A stretch of DNA of 32,492 nucleotides from a virus. Below, piece after piece: positions 5,888-12,374 of this stretch. The position numbers were made by a program, and so were the translations under genes. The DNA is taken from IMG/VR virus record IMGVR_UViG_3300043331_000272, positions 1 to 32,492 of that record; one strand, given 5' to 3'. Under the pieces are notes generated by a model. That model did no database searches. It was not told the origin of the DNA and saw nothing but the letters and a program-made list of their open reading frames with translations. Position 1 is the stretch's first letter. Every line of letters begins with the position of its first letter.

Positions 5888-6144
5888 GCGTTTATACTAC
5901 ACCACCTAGAAACCCTCGAGAGTTTTTGGAATTCCTTTCGCAATGTGTTGAAGGGTACATGGCACTAGTACATGATGACTGGTTTGATCCTGACATACCA
6001 AATGACGATGAACTGTTGATTGGATCTGATCCCTACTTTGCGTCGGGTGAGTATGGTGTAGGCATGATTGTTGGTCCATTCAAGGATGGAGACAAACTCT
6101 ATTCGTTCGTAGTTAAATTAGACGGGATAACGGTAATCGAATGA
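5884..6144 (+). CDS. Hypothetical acidic protein (86 aa)
   Basis: Coupled by ATGA. The sequence (MSVYTTPPRNPREFLEFLSQ...) has an acidic middle part (DDWFDPDIPNDDELL) and C-terminal beta strands (YSFVVKLDGITVIE). It overlaps the DUF2786-like gene by 4 bases. No family recognised. Confidence 0.6.
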   Translation: MSVYTTPPRNPREFLEFLSQCVEGYMALVHDDWFDPDIPNDDELLIGSDPYFASGEYGVGMIVGPFKDGDKLYSFVVKLDGITVIE

Positions 6145-6869
6145 ACGATCAAGAAAAACTCTTTGACAAGATTCGCAAGTTGTTACGCCAAGCAGAGAAC
6201 ACTCCTCACGAGGAGGAAGCACGCACGTTCTACGCTAAGGCACAAGAACTCATGTTGCGGTTCCGAATCGAAGAATCCCTTTTATGGGTAAACGACCCGT
6301 CTAAGCGCGAGTCTATTGATACCATTGACATCGGTATTAAGGACAAGCAGCCGGGTGCGCGTTATAAGCGCCTTATCTTATTACGAATCGCGCAGTTGTC
6401 GTCGTGCCGCATGTACTATATTCATGCGGGTAACCAGTCTAAGGTTGTGGGGTTCCCACAAGACTTAGTTTGGACTGACATGTTGTACTCAAGCATCATG
6501 AGTCAGGCAAGTTTCGCGATGGCTAAAGCACAAGCTATCGACGGTGATGGAATCAACACTAGGACGTTTCGCAATAACTTCTACAGGGGTTTTGCGAATC
6601 GCATCATTGAACGCCTGGACGAAACCTACAAACAAGCTGTTGAATCGGTCGCTTATAGCGGCTCAACGGCTCTAGTCCTAGCAAGCAGGGCGGCTCAAGT
6701 GGACCAATACGTGGATAAGAACCTTAACTTAGGCAGGGCTTCTAGACCTGGCGCGTTTCAGTATAACGAGAAGGCCATGACTCATGGTAGACTAGCAGCC
6801 GACGTGACAGATATTAACGTAACAAAGACTGTTTCTAAAGCACCTCCGAAAGGTGAGCTAAGTGGCTAA
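6141..6869 (+). CDS. DUF2786-domain protein (242 aa)
   Basis: The first 50 residues (KIRKLLRQAENTPHEEEART, then FYAKAQELMLRFRIEES) match the DUF2786 helix-turn-helix-like domain, which is common in phages and bacteria. The rest forms the usual C-terminal companion region, with RLILLRIAQLSSCRMYYI and a central FRNNFYRGFANRI segment. The domain's biochemistry is not established; such genes often lie among phage DNA-metabolism genes. The start ATG overlaps the upstream stop. Confidence 0.8.
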   Translation: MNDQEKLFDKIRKLLRQAENTPHEEEARTFYAKAQELMLRFRIEESLLWVNDPSKRESIDTIDIGIKDKQPGARYKRLILLRIAQLSSCRMYYIHAGNQSKVVGFPQDLVWTDMLYSSIMSQASFAMAKAQAIDGDGINTRTFRNNFYRGFANRIIERLDETYKQAVESVAYSGSTALVLASRAAQVDQYVDKNLNLGRASRPGAFQYNEKAMTHGRLAADVTDINVTKTVSKAPPKGELSG

Positions 6870-7137
6870 CAAACCAATCTCTGCTGACAAGATCAAGGCT
6901 CTGATGAGTAAGCCGGCTGCAACTCGTGGAGGAACTCGCAAGCCTAAAGACCCCACAGAGCCTAGAGAGTACAACACATGGTGGAAACTGGAACAGCGTT
7001 TCGGGGACTGTGATAACCCCAACTGTCTAGATGACAGACCTCATCGTGTCCAAGAAGGTAACACAATGGTCGCTCTAGTAAAAGAGAAGTCCATATGCAG
7101 GATTTGCTTCTTAGATGGGTGGCTAAGTAATGGTTAA
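6862..7137 (+). CDS. Small Cys-rich, probably zinc-binding protein (91 aa)
   Basis: GTG start with GGTGAGC upstream. N-terminal helix ISADKIKALMSKP, then CDNPNC and later CRICFLDGW form two Cys pairs, typical of a zinc finger. The middle segment EYNTWWKLEQRFGDCDNPNC resembles HNH-like or zinc-ribbon phage proteins, but the His residues needed for an HNH nuclease are not in place. The next ATG overlaps its stop. Probable nucleic-acid binding role is inferred. Confidence 0.65.
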   Translation: MANKPISADKIKALMSKPAATRGGTRKPKDPTEPREYNTWWKLEQRFGDCDNPNCLDDRPHRVQEGNTMVALVKEKSICRICFLDGWLSNG

Positions 7138-7612
7138 GAAGGAGCTGCCAAAGCCGGAACCAGCCTTATTCAGGCATTCATGCACACTCTATGAAGCCTT
7201 GTTAGAGAACTCTGCGAAGGAGGACGTGAGTGGTCATCAGTACGACGTTTTCAGGGGTTACCTGACCGATGCGTTCAACGGGGCGAGAATAAGTCAGCAG
7301 TATTATCCGGCCGTTTTCGCGTTACTCAGCGATTATGAGTGTATCGCCATACTCTCGCGTGGGGCACGTAACACCCCTTCATGTGTAGTTCTACTACAGC
7401 ACCCGAAGGATGCGAACGTTCCAGACGAGGCGAAAATATTTCAGCGAGACGGTCGATCCCCCTTGACACGCGCGGCGGACTTTGATAAGCTCGCGCAGCG
7501 GGTCGATAACCTCGCCAGGTCTGTTGGAGGCGTTAACCTGGTAGAACTGGTAAGTACAGTGGCTAACTTAGAGAAACGCATTCAACAGTTGGAAGTAAAG
7601 GAAGCAAAATAA
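7130..7612 (+). CDS. Hypothetical protein with C-terminal coiled coil (160 aa)
   Basis: The N-terminal part (residues 25-80) could form a winged-helix fold: helix YDVFRGYLTDAFNGARIS, then YYPAVFALLSDYECIAILSR, then a strand (CVVLLQHP). The C-terminus (LVELVSTVANLEKRIQQLEV) is a likely coiled coil for oligomerisation. A small DNA-binding regulator is possible but unproven. It is the last gene of the first small-gene block. Confidence 0.6.
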   Translation: MVKKELPKPEPALFRHSCTLYEALLENSAKEDVSGHQYDVFRGYLTDAFNGARISQQYYPAVFALLSDYECIAILSRGARNTPSCVVLLQHPKDANVPDEAKIFQRDGRSPLTRAADFDKLAQRVDNLARSVGGVNLVELVSTVANLEKRIQQLEVKEAK

Positions 7613-7639
7613 GCAGTAGTCCGATTGGAGAGGACTTAA

Positions 7640-8011
7640 ATGGCTAGGTCTAGGACCGAACCAACTAACACAAGTACACAGACAAAGGAGAGGAAAGTGG
7701 CAACTGCTCTTAATGCTGGTCGTATCGCTGAGCTTCTCGCTAAGCAGAAGTCTCGTGGCGATTACGATGCTGAGCTTCGTGAGTTCCTCGCAGGCGGAGA
7801 GGCTGGTATCGAAGTTCCGCTTACTGAGGGTCGTTTCACTGGCAAGTCTGCGAAGATGGTGCAGACTGGCTTCAATAACGCACGCAAGCGGACTAACGAG
7901 GGTGGACAGCCTGTTCATCCCGGTGGCTCTGCTGTTAAGGTCATCGTTGAGAAGGACGACTCCGATGTGGAGCATGTGTTCTTAATCAACACGGCCGTAG
8001 CGGCTGAGTAA
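7640..8011 (+). CDS. Conserved hypothetical phage protein (123 aa or 104 aa)
   Basis: Two starts have good ribosome binding sites: ATG 7640 (GGAGAGG upstream) and in-frame GTG 7697 (AAAGGAGAGG upstream). The shorter form begins ATALNAGRIAELLAKQKSRG, where the conserved-looking part starts; the longer form adds a Thr-rich basic stretch. The core (EFLAGGEAGIEVPLTEGRFT) is acidic/Gly-rich and the C-terminus is beta-rich. A strong terminator hairpin follows 8 bases after the stop, suggesting a well-expressed gene. Function unknown. Confidence 0.7.
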   Translation: MARSRTEPTNTSTQTKERKVATALNAGRIAELLAKQKSRGDYDAELREFLAGGEAGIEVPLTEGRFTGKSAKMVQTGFNNARKRTNEGGQPVHPGGSAVKVIVEKDDSDVEHVFLINTAVAAE

Positions 8012-8018
8012 CAGTTCC

Positions 8019-8052
8019 ACTATGGAGGGGCCTTAACCGGCCCCTTCATAGT
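8019..8052 (+). terminator. Strong hairpin, probable terminator
   Basis: 14-bp stem 8019-8032/8039-8052 with one G-T pair and a 6-nt loop (TTAACC), core GGGGCC/GGCCCC. It begins 8 bases after the stop of the gene at 7640. There is no long T run, so termination efficiency is uncertain; the near-perfect symmetry could serve both strands. Confidence 0.7.
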
Positions 8053-8096
8053 TGTGCTACCTAGTCCCCATCCCCCCCGATGCACTAGGTAGCACA
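8053..8096 (+). promoter_or_regulatory. Second 13-bp hairpin with C-rich 18-nt loop
   Basis: TGTGCTACCTAGT (8053-8065) pairs perfectly with 8084-8096. The loop holds seven consecutive C residues. It abuts the terminator-like hairpin with no bases between. It may be a tandem terminator, an RNA-stability element or a presented C-rich binding site; the sequence does not tell which. Confidence 0.55.
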
Positions 8097-8136
8097 CCTA
8101 TGAAGTGTTCCAAGACAAGTGGTGCCCTGGGCTTAA

Positions 8137-8245
8137 CGCTAACAAGAACTAAGGGAAGCTAGCTTAACTTAGGGGCGGTTAGTATTAGCGAAACCATATT
8201 AGAAACAAACCCACTAAAAGACTGACGCAGGGCATTAGTGGGTTT
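8137..8245 (+). promoter_or_regulatory. Structured leader upstream of the secreted acidic protein
   Basis: A nested structure (CGCTAA 8137-8142 with TTAGCG 8185-8190; CTAAG 8149-8153 with CTTAG 8168-8172) is followed by a perfect 10-bp hairpin (8207-8216 with 8236-8245, AAACCCACTA) that ends 5 bases before the ribosome binding site of the gene at 8262. A loose promoter match (CTGACG, 17 bases, TATATA at 8245) overlaps the hairpin but is weak. Together with the two upstream hairpins the 250-bp intergenic region is almost fully structured. Confidence 0.45.
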
Positions 8246-8261
8246 ATATATAAGGAGAGGT

Positions 8262-8618
8262 ATGAAAAGGTTATTAGTTCTAATTCTTGCGTTTGCCGCA
8301 GTCGCCTTTGTACCGGGCGTAGCAACAGCAGATGATTACGACGAGTACGGTAACCTGATTTCATTTCCAGGTTTTGTCTGGAATTCAATTGACGATGATA
8401 CAAGCAACGATCCTACACCAGATGAAATTTGGGATGAGTGGTACGGACAACCTACTGATGAGGATGAAACAGACGACCCATTCGGAGGGATTCTTCCGTC
8501 GCCTGGAGAAACTCCTTGGATTATTCCCCATCCCCCTGTAAGTCATGAGTTTTCCCCCTATACAGAGTACATTAACTGTTGGGAACCGGAACATGCAGAT
8601 CAGGAATACTGCTATTAA
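8262..8618 (+). CDS. Secreted acidic protein (118 aa)
   Basis: ATG 8262 follows AAGGAGAGG. Residues 1-23 are a signal peptide: MKR, hydrophobic LLVLILAFAAVAFVPG, then VATA before DDY as cleavage site. The mature part is very acidic and Pro/Trp-rich (DDDTSNDPTPDEIWDEWYG) and ends with a short segment containing two Cys that may form a disulfide. It is exported by the Sec route. Neighbouring structured RNA regions and a secreted muralytic enzyme downstream suggest a role at the infected cell's envelope, but that is inference. Confidence 0.75.
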   Translation: MKRLLVLILAFAAVAFVPGVATADDYDEYGNLISFPGFVWNSIDDDTSNDPTPDEIWDEWYGQPTDEDETDDPFGGILPSPGETPWIIPHPPVSHEFSPYTEYINCWEPEHADQEYCY

Positions 8619-8620
8619 GC

Positions 8621-8791
8621 ATTGGTAGTCACGAGGCGGGAGACACTCTAACGGAACGGATTAGTGGCAACCTATATGAGCCTACTATGACGGCTACACG
8701 GAACGGTAGTCCTAGAGTGATTCGATAGGGGAGGCGTGGTTCAAACTAGTGAAAGCGCGTGAGTAGCTAGGGAGAGGTAGTGACTACCAAT
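8621..8791 (+). ncRNA. Candidate multi-helix structured RNA closed by a 12-bp helix
   Basis: No ORF lies here. ATTGGTAGTCAC (8621-8632) pairs perfectly with 8780-8791 over 147 bases. Inside: CACTCTA 8644-8650 with TAGAGTG 8713-8719; within that, TAGTGGC 8662-8668 with 8680-8687 (one bulge) and GGCTAC 8692-8697 with GTAGTC 8706-8711 (one G-T pair), loop ACGGAACG. The word ACGGAACGG occurs twice, at 8651-8659 and in the last loop (8698-8706). Nested, compatible helices argue for an RNA fold; a replication origin or protein-binding site remains possible. Confidence 0.55.
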
Positions 8792-8827
8792 AAGCGTGCA
8801 GCCTCGCCTACAGGCTTGGCGCACACA

Positions 8828-8872
8828 GGGGGGTTAGGACAGGTTTTGTGGGCTACCTGTCTCTAACCCCCC
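8828..8872 (+). terminator. 17-bp hairpin with one bulge
   Basis: GGGGGGTTAG-GACAGGT (8828-8844) pairs with 8855-8872, with a single bulged T at 8862 and a 10-nt loop. It is one of the strongest hairpins in the window. The following bases (ACAGTTGATTTT) give only a late, weak T run. It separates the two structured RNA candidates and may end the transcript covering 8621-8791. The arm contains AACCCCCCACAG, one base longer than the dispersed 12-bp word. Confidence 0.6.
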
Positions 8873-8917
8873 ACAGTTGATTTTACCACTTGACTTTAGG
8901 AGAAGATTATGCTAGTG

Positions 8918-9088
8918 TGGCTTATGCCCGCAAGGTGGCTAAGAACCTTGATTACAGTTCTACACGATAGAGTTGTAATGAGGGTTCCTTGTAACCCCAT
9001 AGGGAACTCTCCCCGAGCGACGGCCTGCTTAGTTGGGTTTAGGTGCCGCAGACACCTCCAACTAGTAATAGCGGGCCGTTGCTTTTTC
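8918..9088 (+). ncRNA. Candidate small RNA: four hairpins ending in an intrinsic terminator
   Basis: Hairpin A: CTTA/TAAG plus GCC/GGC (8921-8928 with 8937-8943). Hairpin B: 11 bp, 8951-8961 with 8969-8979, two wobble pairs. Hairpin C: 9 to 11 bp, 8980-8988 with 9003-9011. Hairpin D: 13 bp, 9017-9029 with 9070-9082, continuing to 7 bp (9030-9036/9058-9064) and 5 bp (9041-9045/9053-9057), then TTTTT at 9083-9087. The G-U-tolerant pairing and U tract indicate RNA. A 66-codon ORF (8909-9109) overlaps but is less convincing. The 5' end is not defined. Confidence 0.6.
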
Positions 9089-9112
9089 TGTCCCCCAACT
9101 GGAGGTTAACTA

Positions 9113-9466
9113 GTGCGTAAGCTGTTGATACTAAGTGCCTGTTCAGTAACAATTTCATTAACTACAACAGGCATGACAAGCACAGCCCAAGCAAGCAAAT
9201 CACCAGTAAGGAAAGTATTAAGCACACAGCAGATAATCTGCCATGTGTTCCGTGGTTACTGTTATGAAGCGTTAAGAGTCGCATGGTGTGAATCTCGATT
9301 TAGTATCTGGGCAAGTAATGGTCAGTATTTAGGACTATTTCAGATGGGTTCAGGTGAGCGTGCGAGATTCGGTCATGGTAATAATGCGTGGGATCAAGCA
9401 AGAGCAGCCTATAGGTATTTCGTTCTCTCAGGACGAGACTGGTCGCCTTGGGCTTGTAAACCCTAG
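9113..9466 (+). CDS. Secreted lysozyme/transglycosylase-like protein (117 aa)
   Basis: GTG start with GGAGG nine bases upstream. Residues 1-27 form a signal peptide (MRKLLILSACSVTISLTTTG..., cleavage near TAQA-S). The mature domain (residues 45-117) has the hallmarks of the actinobacterial lysozyme-like/SLT fold: ALRVAWCESRF with the catalytic Glu of the E-S-R motif, GQYLGLFQMGS, RFGHG and a C-terminal SGRDWSPWAC. It should cut peptidoglycan outside the membrane. It is far from the lysis cassette, so an early role in wall remodelling is inferred. Confidence 0.85.
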   Translation: MRKLLILSACSVTISLTTTGMTSTAQASKSPVRKVLSTQQIICHVFRGYCYEALRVAWCESRFSIWASNGQYLGLFQMGSGERARFGHGNNAWDQARAAYRYFVLSGRDWSPWACKP

Positions 9467-9476
9467 AGGGGAAACA

Positions 9477-9695
9477 ATGGCACGTAGACGTAGAAGTCCT
9501 ATCAGGATCAAGCCATCTAATCGTGGGAAGTTGCGTAAGACAGCAGGTGTTAAGAAAGGTAAAAAGATCCCTGTCAGTACTTTACGTCGCTTGAAGCGTT
9601 CCAAGAACCCCGTTACTCGTAGACGTGCGACGTTCGCACTTAACGCCCGTAGTTGGAAACGTGGTGGTTCTAAGAAACGTCGTCGGCTAGTTTGA
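9477..9695 (+). CDS. Small highly basic conserved phage protein (72 aa)
   Basis: ATG 9477 follows AGAGGGGAAACA. The product begins MARRRRSPIRIKPSNRGKLR and continues with a KGKKIPVSTLRRL segment and FALNARSWKR. I recall this layout (IKPS-N-RG-L-K ... GKKIP ... A-NA--W) from many tailed phages and prophages; its role is not settled. Extreme Lys/Arg content suggests nucleic-acid binding. It overlaps nothing upstream; the stop is 17 bases before the next start. Confidence 0.75.
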   Translation: MARRRRSPIRIKPSNRGKLRKTAGVKKGKKIPVSTLRRLKRSKNPVTRRRATFALNARSWKRGGSKKRRRLV

Positions 9696-9712
9696 TGGGT
9701 CAAAGGAGAGGC

Positions 9713-10207
9713 ATGCAAGAGTGGTGTGCATCGTGCAGCTCTCAAGTTGATTCACTGAATGAAGTGACGGGTTGGTGTGTACGATGCACACTCACTCATT
9801 GTGCGGAGCAAGGACTCCTACTCTGTTCCTCCTGTGGGGGTTTCTTCAAAAGGAGGGGGCAGTTTACTGTTAACTGTTCTACGTGCGATGCCGTCGATTG
9901 GCAACGTCGTAATGCTGATCGCATAGAACGGTGGATGGGTGCTGGCCTGACTTACGAGCTTGCTCGTGATAAAGTGCGTGAAGAAAACAGACCGACATGC
10001 TTAGGTTGTGGTCGCAAGATAAAGCACGGTTCTAGAACTAGACACGTGTTTTGCCGTGCGACTCCAACGTGTCGTACGCTGGCTAGACGTGTTAAGTGGT
10101 TGCGTGACTATTACGGTCTGTCACGCGACGAAGCCATCGAACGCGCTCTAGCTATACAAAAGGAAAAAGATTCCATTAAGAAGCTAATCAGCAACATAGC
10201 AGCATAA
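9713..10207 (+). CDS. Multi-zinc-finger protein (164 aa)
   Basis: I chose ATG 9713 because AAAGGAGAG lies just upstream; ATG 9695 would add six residues. Five Cys pairs are visible: CASC, CVRC, CSSC, CSTC and CLGC, with more Cys in FCRATPTC, enough for two or three zinc sites. The second half is basic (RRVKWLRDYYGLSRDEAIER), consistent with DNA or RNA binding. A copy of the dispersed 12-bp word lies within the CSSCGGFF codons. No named family is certain. Confidence 0.7.
   Translation: MQEWCASCSSQVDSLNEVTGWCVRCTLTHCAEQGLLLCSSCGGFFKRRGQFTVNCSTCDAVDWQRRNADRIERWMGAGLTYELARDKVREENRPTCLGCGRKIKHGSRTRHVFCRATPTCRTLARRVKWLRDYYGLSRDEAIERALAIQKEKDSIKKLISNIAA
9831..9842 (+). repeat. Dispersed 12-bp word, copy 2 (CCTGTGGGGGTT)
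   Basis: Exact copy inside the zinc-finger gene, read in a different frame (C-G-G-F) from copy 1. The identity with copy 1 extends to CCTGTGGGGGTTTCTT. Confidence 0.8.
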
Positions 10208-10217
10208 GGGAGAGGTT

Positions 10218-10403
10218 ATGCACTTGACACAACAGGAGTGGACAGAGGAGCTTGCCGCTCAACTCGAAGATAGACCTCTTGTAACAGAGCACAGACAAAG
10301 TCCCGTAATCGTTCAAATTGTGTCAGAGACGACGGACACGGTTCTACCTATTACGGACGTATGTTTGGAGGACGGCGTTATTAAGGTGCGGGTGTCAGCA
10401 TGA
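10218..10403 (+). CDS. Hypothetical protein (61 aa)
   Basis: ATG after AAGGGAGAGGTT. An N-terminal helix (LTQQEWTEELAAQLED) is followed by beta strands (SPVIVQIVSET, VCLEDGVIKVRV). ATGA overlap with the next gene. Unassigned; its position just ahead of the helicase suggests membership in the replication operon. Confidence 0.65.
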   Translation: MHLTQQEWTEELAAQLEDRPLVTEHRQSPVIVQIVSETTDTVLPITDVCLEDGVIKVRVSA

Positions 10404-10609
10404 AGTACGATCCCAAAGCACCCAACCTAGTTGCGGACAGCGAAGGTTTCGTTATAGGTGCGGCTGTTAGATGGAATCCAGTTGGCGTTGGGGAATGTAT
10501 AGTTCAGTTCTTCGATGGCTCTGCTAGCTCGATGTTTGCTAGCGAGTTGAACTTTCCCAATGGTAGACTAGAAGCCTATGAATGGCTTAACAAGAGAGAA
10601 CCAGCATGA
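10400..10609 (+). CDS. Hypothetical protein (69 aa)
   Basis: Coupled by ATGA on both sides. It looks like a small beta-barrel (GFVIGAAVRWNPVGVGECIV, then QFFDGSASSMFASEL), similar in style to small SH3-like or YopX-like phage proteins, without firm assignment. It directly precedes the SNF2-type helicase and is probably co-translated with it. Confidence 0.65.
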   Translation: MKYDPKAPNLVADSEGFVIGAAVRWNPVGVGECIVQFFDGSASSMFASELNFPNGRLEAYEWLNKREPA

Positions 10610-12168
10610 CTGAGTTACTACCAGAGGTAAAACAACATGGTAAGTTCGTACCTCAAGACTGGCAGTTGCAGGACCTAGCCCATCTAGCAGAATTAGATGT
10701 TTCAGCGAACTGGTCAGAGATGGGGTGCTTCAAGACCTCAACTGTTCTGTGGCTAGCTGAACACAAAACCGCTTCTCGGCCGTTTCCGTCAATCATGATT
10801 ATCACCACTCCTAGTGGTAAGGGAACTTACTACGAAGCGGTGCCTGCAATCCTTCCTGAGTTCACGTTGATTGACGTGACTACGCAGGGCGCGTTCCTAG
10901 TCAACAGTAAGGGTGAGCGCGTCAAAATCGACGACGTGTTGCCGCCAGTTATCGAAGTCCCACACGTCATCCTGACTCACTATCACGTCTTTACCAAACT
11001 CAACAAGGGTGAGCCTGAACGACACCCCGAGTCCAAGTTACCGTTAAAGAACCCAGTAACCGGCTCAATCATAATGAAGCCCTGGACGCAAGCAGACTAC
11101 CTGCTCGAGCGTAAGTGGCACATCATAGCTCTCGATGAAGCGCACCGTATCAAGAATCGAGAGACGAAATGGACAGGCAACATTAAGAAGCTAGATTGTG
11201 ATTTTAGACATGTAATGACTGGAACAGGTTTCATCAATAGGCCCGATGAGATTTGGTCCCTGCTTAACTTCCTTGACAGCTATACCTACAGTAGCTACTG
11301 GAAGTTTCGTGACACATATTGTGAGGTAGAAACGTTTTCAGGCTACCAGCAAGTCACTGGGATCAAGCCCGAGAAGCGAGAAGAATTCCGTAAGTTGGTA
11401 AGGACAATTGGCGTGCGTAGAACGCTGGATGAGGTTATGCCTCATATCAGGCAGCCTATCTACGTGCGTCGTGATGTTGAATTGAACAAGATTCAGAGAA
11501 CTATGTTCGATCAGATCAAGCGGGAACTAAAACTGCTTGACAAAAAAGGCGAGCCAATCCATTCGCCAAACGTTATCAGCGCGTTGCAGCGTATGAGACA
11601 AATCTGCGTTGCTACTCCTGAACTAATAAAGGATTACTACGATGAGAAGCTCGAAAGGCGTGTCCAGGAGGTACGACTTGTTGAACCTTCTTCCAAGCTC
11701 GACGACCTTATGGAGCTGCTCAGCGAACTACAGTGGGACGATGAAGATAAACAACAGGTCGTCGTGTTTAGTTGCTTCAAAGACCCACTTGAACTCTTGC
11801 AGGCGAGGCTCGAAAAGGCACAAATACCGTTCATCTGGATGAAGCAATCAGACAACGAGAAAGTGCGTTACGAGAAGTGGTTTGAACAGTGGCCTAAGAA
11901 ACAGCACCAGGTCTTTATGTCTACGCTACAACTCGGCAGCGAGTCTATTAACTTGTCGAGTGCTAGACACGTTGTATTCCTTGACAGGTCTTGGTCACCC
12001 AAGGATAACTCTCAAGGGATCGGTCGTATTCGTAGGCCAGGTCAAGAAGGACAACCTGTAGTTATCAATATTGAAGCTGAGAATACCACGGATCAGAAAC
12101 TCGAGCGCACCAATATTAAGAAGCATGGTTGGTTCATGGAAATTTTTGGAGAGGAAGATGATGACTGA
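10606..12168 (+). CDS. SNF2-family DNA helicase/translocase (520 aa)
   Basis: Superfamily 2 motifs appear in order: Q-like region DWQLQDL, motif I EMGCFKT (residues 38-44; Phe where most SNF2 proteins have Gly, a variation I recall in phage members), motif II DEAH (177-180), motif III-like MTGTGF, then the second RecA fold with VVVFSCF, STLQLGSESINLS (motif V) and QGIGRIRRPGQ (motif VI). It is an ATP-driven DNA translocase, likely for replication or recombination. ATG overlaps the upstream stop; the end overlaps the next ATG. Confidence 0.93.
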   Translation: MTELLPEVKQHGKFVPQDWQLQDLAHLAELDVSANWSEMGCFKTSTVLWLAEHKTASRPFPSIMIITTPSGKGTYYEAVPAILPEFTLIDVTTQGAFLVNSKGERVKIDDVLPPVIEVPHVILTHYHVFTKLNKGEPERHPESKLPLKNPVTGSIIMKPWTQADYLLERKWHIIALDEAHRIKNRETKWTGNIKKLDCDFRHVMTGTGFINRPDEIWSLLNFLDSYTYSSYWKFRDTYCEVETFSGYQQVTGIKPEKREEFRKLVRTIGVRRTLDEVMPHIRQPIYVRRDVELNKIQRTMFDQIKRELKLLDKKGEPIHSPNVISALQRMRQICVATPELIKDYYDEKLERRVQEVRLVEPSSKLDDLMELLSELQWDDEDKQQVVVFSCFKDPLELLQARLEKAQIPFIWMKQSDNEKVRYEKWFEQWPKKQHQVFMSTLQLGSESINLSSARHVVFLDRSWSPKDNSQGIGRIRRPGQEGQPVVINIEAENTTDQKLERTNIKKHGWFMEIFGEEDDD

Positions 12169-12374
12169 ACGTGTAAGAGTAGCCCTGTATGCGTTACATA
12201 TCATGGGACCAGATGCAACTCAATTTCCTGACGTGGAATCAAAGGAAAAGGAGATTGAGGATACCATCAGAAACTTGGATTTGAATTTTATCTCGGCTGC
12301 TGTAACTAATGAACTTCCAGGCGGGTACTATGCTAAGATCGAGTTACGATAACTACCTTAGGAAGATGATGACT
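12152..12374 (+). repeat. Pair of 15-bp direct repeats flanking the 64-aa gene
   Basis: AGGAAGATGATGACT occurs at 12152-12166 and 12360-12374, each spanning the ribosome binding site and double ATG of a gene start. The second copy introduces the GC-rich gene at 12369. This is the same architecture as the repeats at 3148/3317 and 23161/23348. Confidence 0.8.
12158..12352 (+). CDS. Hypothetical protein (64 aa)
   Basis: ATGATG start at 12158/12161 with GGAGAGGAAG upstream, overlapping the helicase stop. The short protein (MMTERVRVALYALHIMGPDA...) has an N-terminal strand-helix and a helical middle. It is bounded by 15-bp direct repeats. No family recognised. Confidence 0.65.
   Translation: MMTERVRVALYALHIMGPDATQFPDVESKEKEIEDTIRNLDLNFISAAVTNELPGGYYAKIELR

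Noticed and set aside
8621-8791. Group I or group II intron or riboswitch of known type
   Set aside because: I looked for the conserved core pairings of group I introns (P, Q, R, S elements) and a group II domain V hairpin and found no adequate match.
8889-8912. Promoter TTGACT ... TATGCT upstream of the hairpin array
   Set aside because: The spacing between the two boxes is only 12 bases, too short for a sigma-70-type promoter.
8909-9109. 66-codon ORF (MLVWLMPARWLRTL...) with a nearby ribosome binding site
   Set aside because: It coincides with four consecutive hairpins and an intrinsic terminator, and its product is Cys/Arg-rich without fold-like pattern. I treat it as a shadow of a structured RNA, but it is not excluded.
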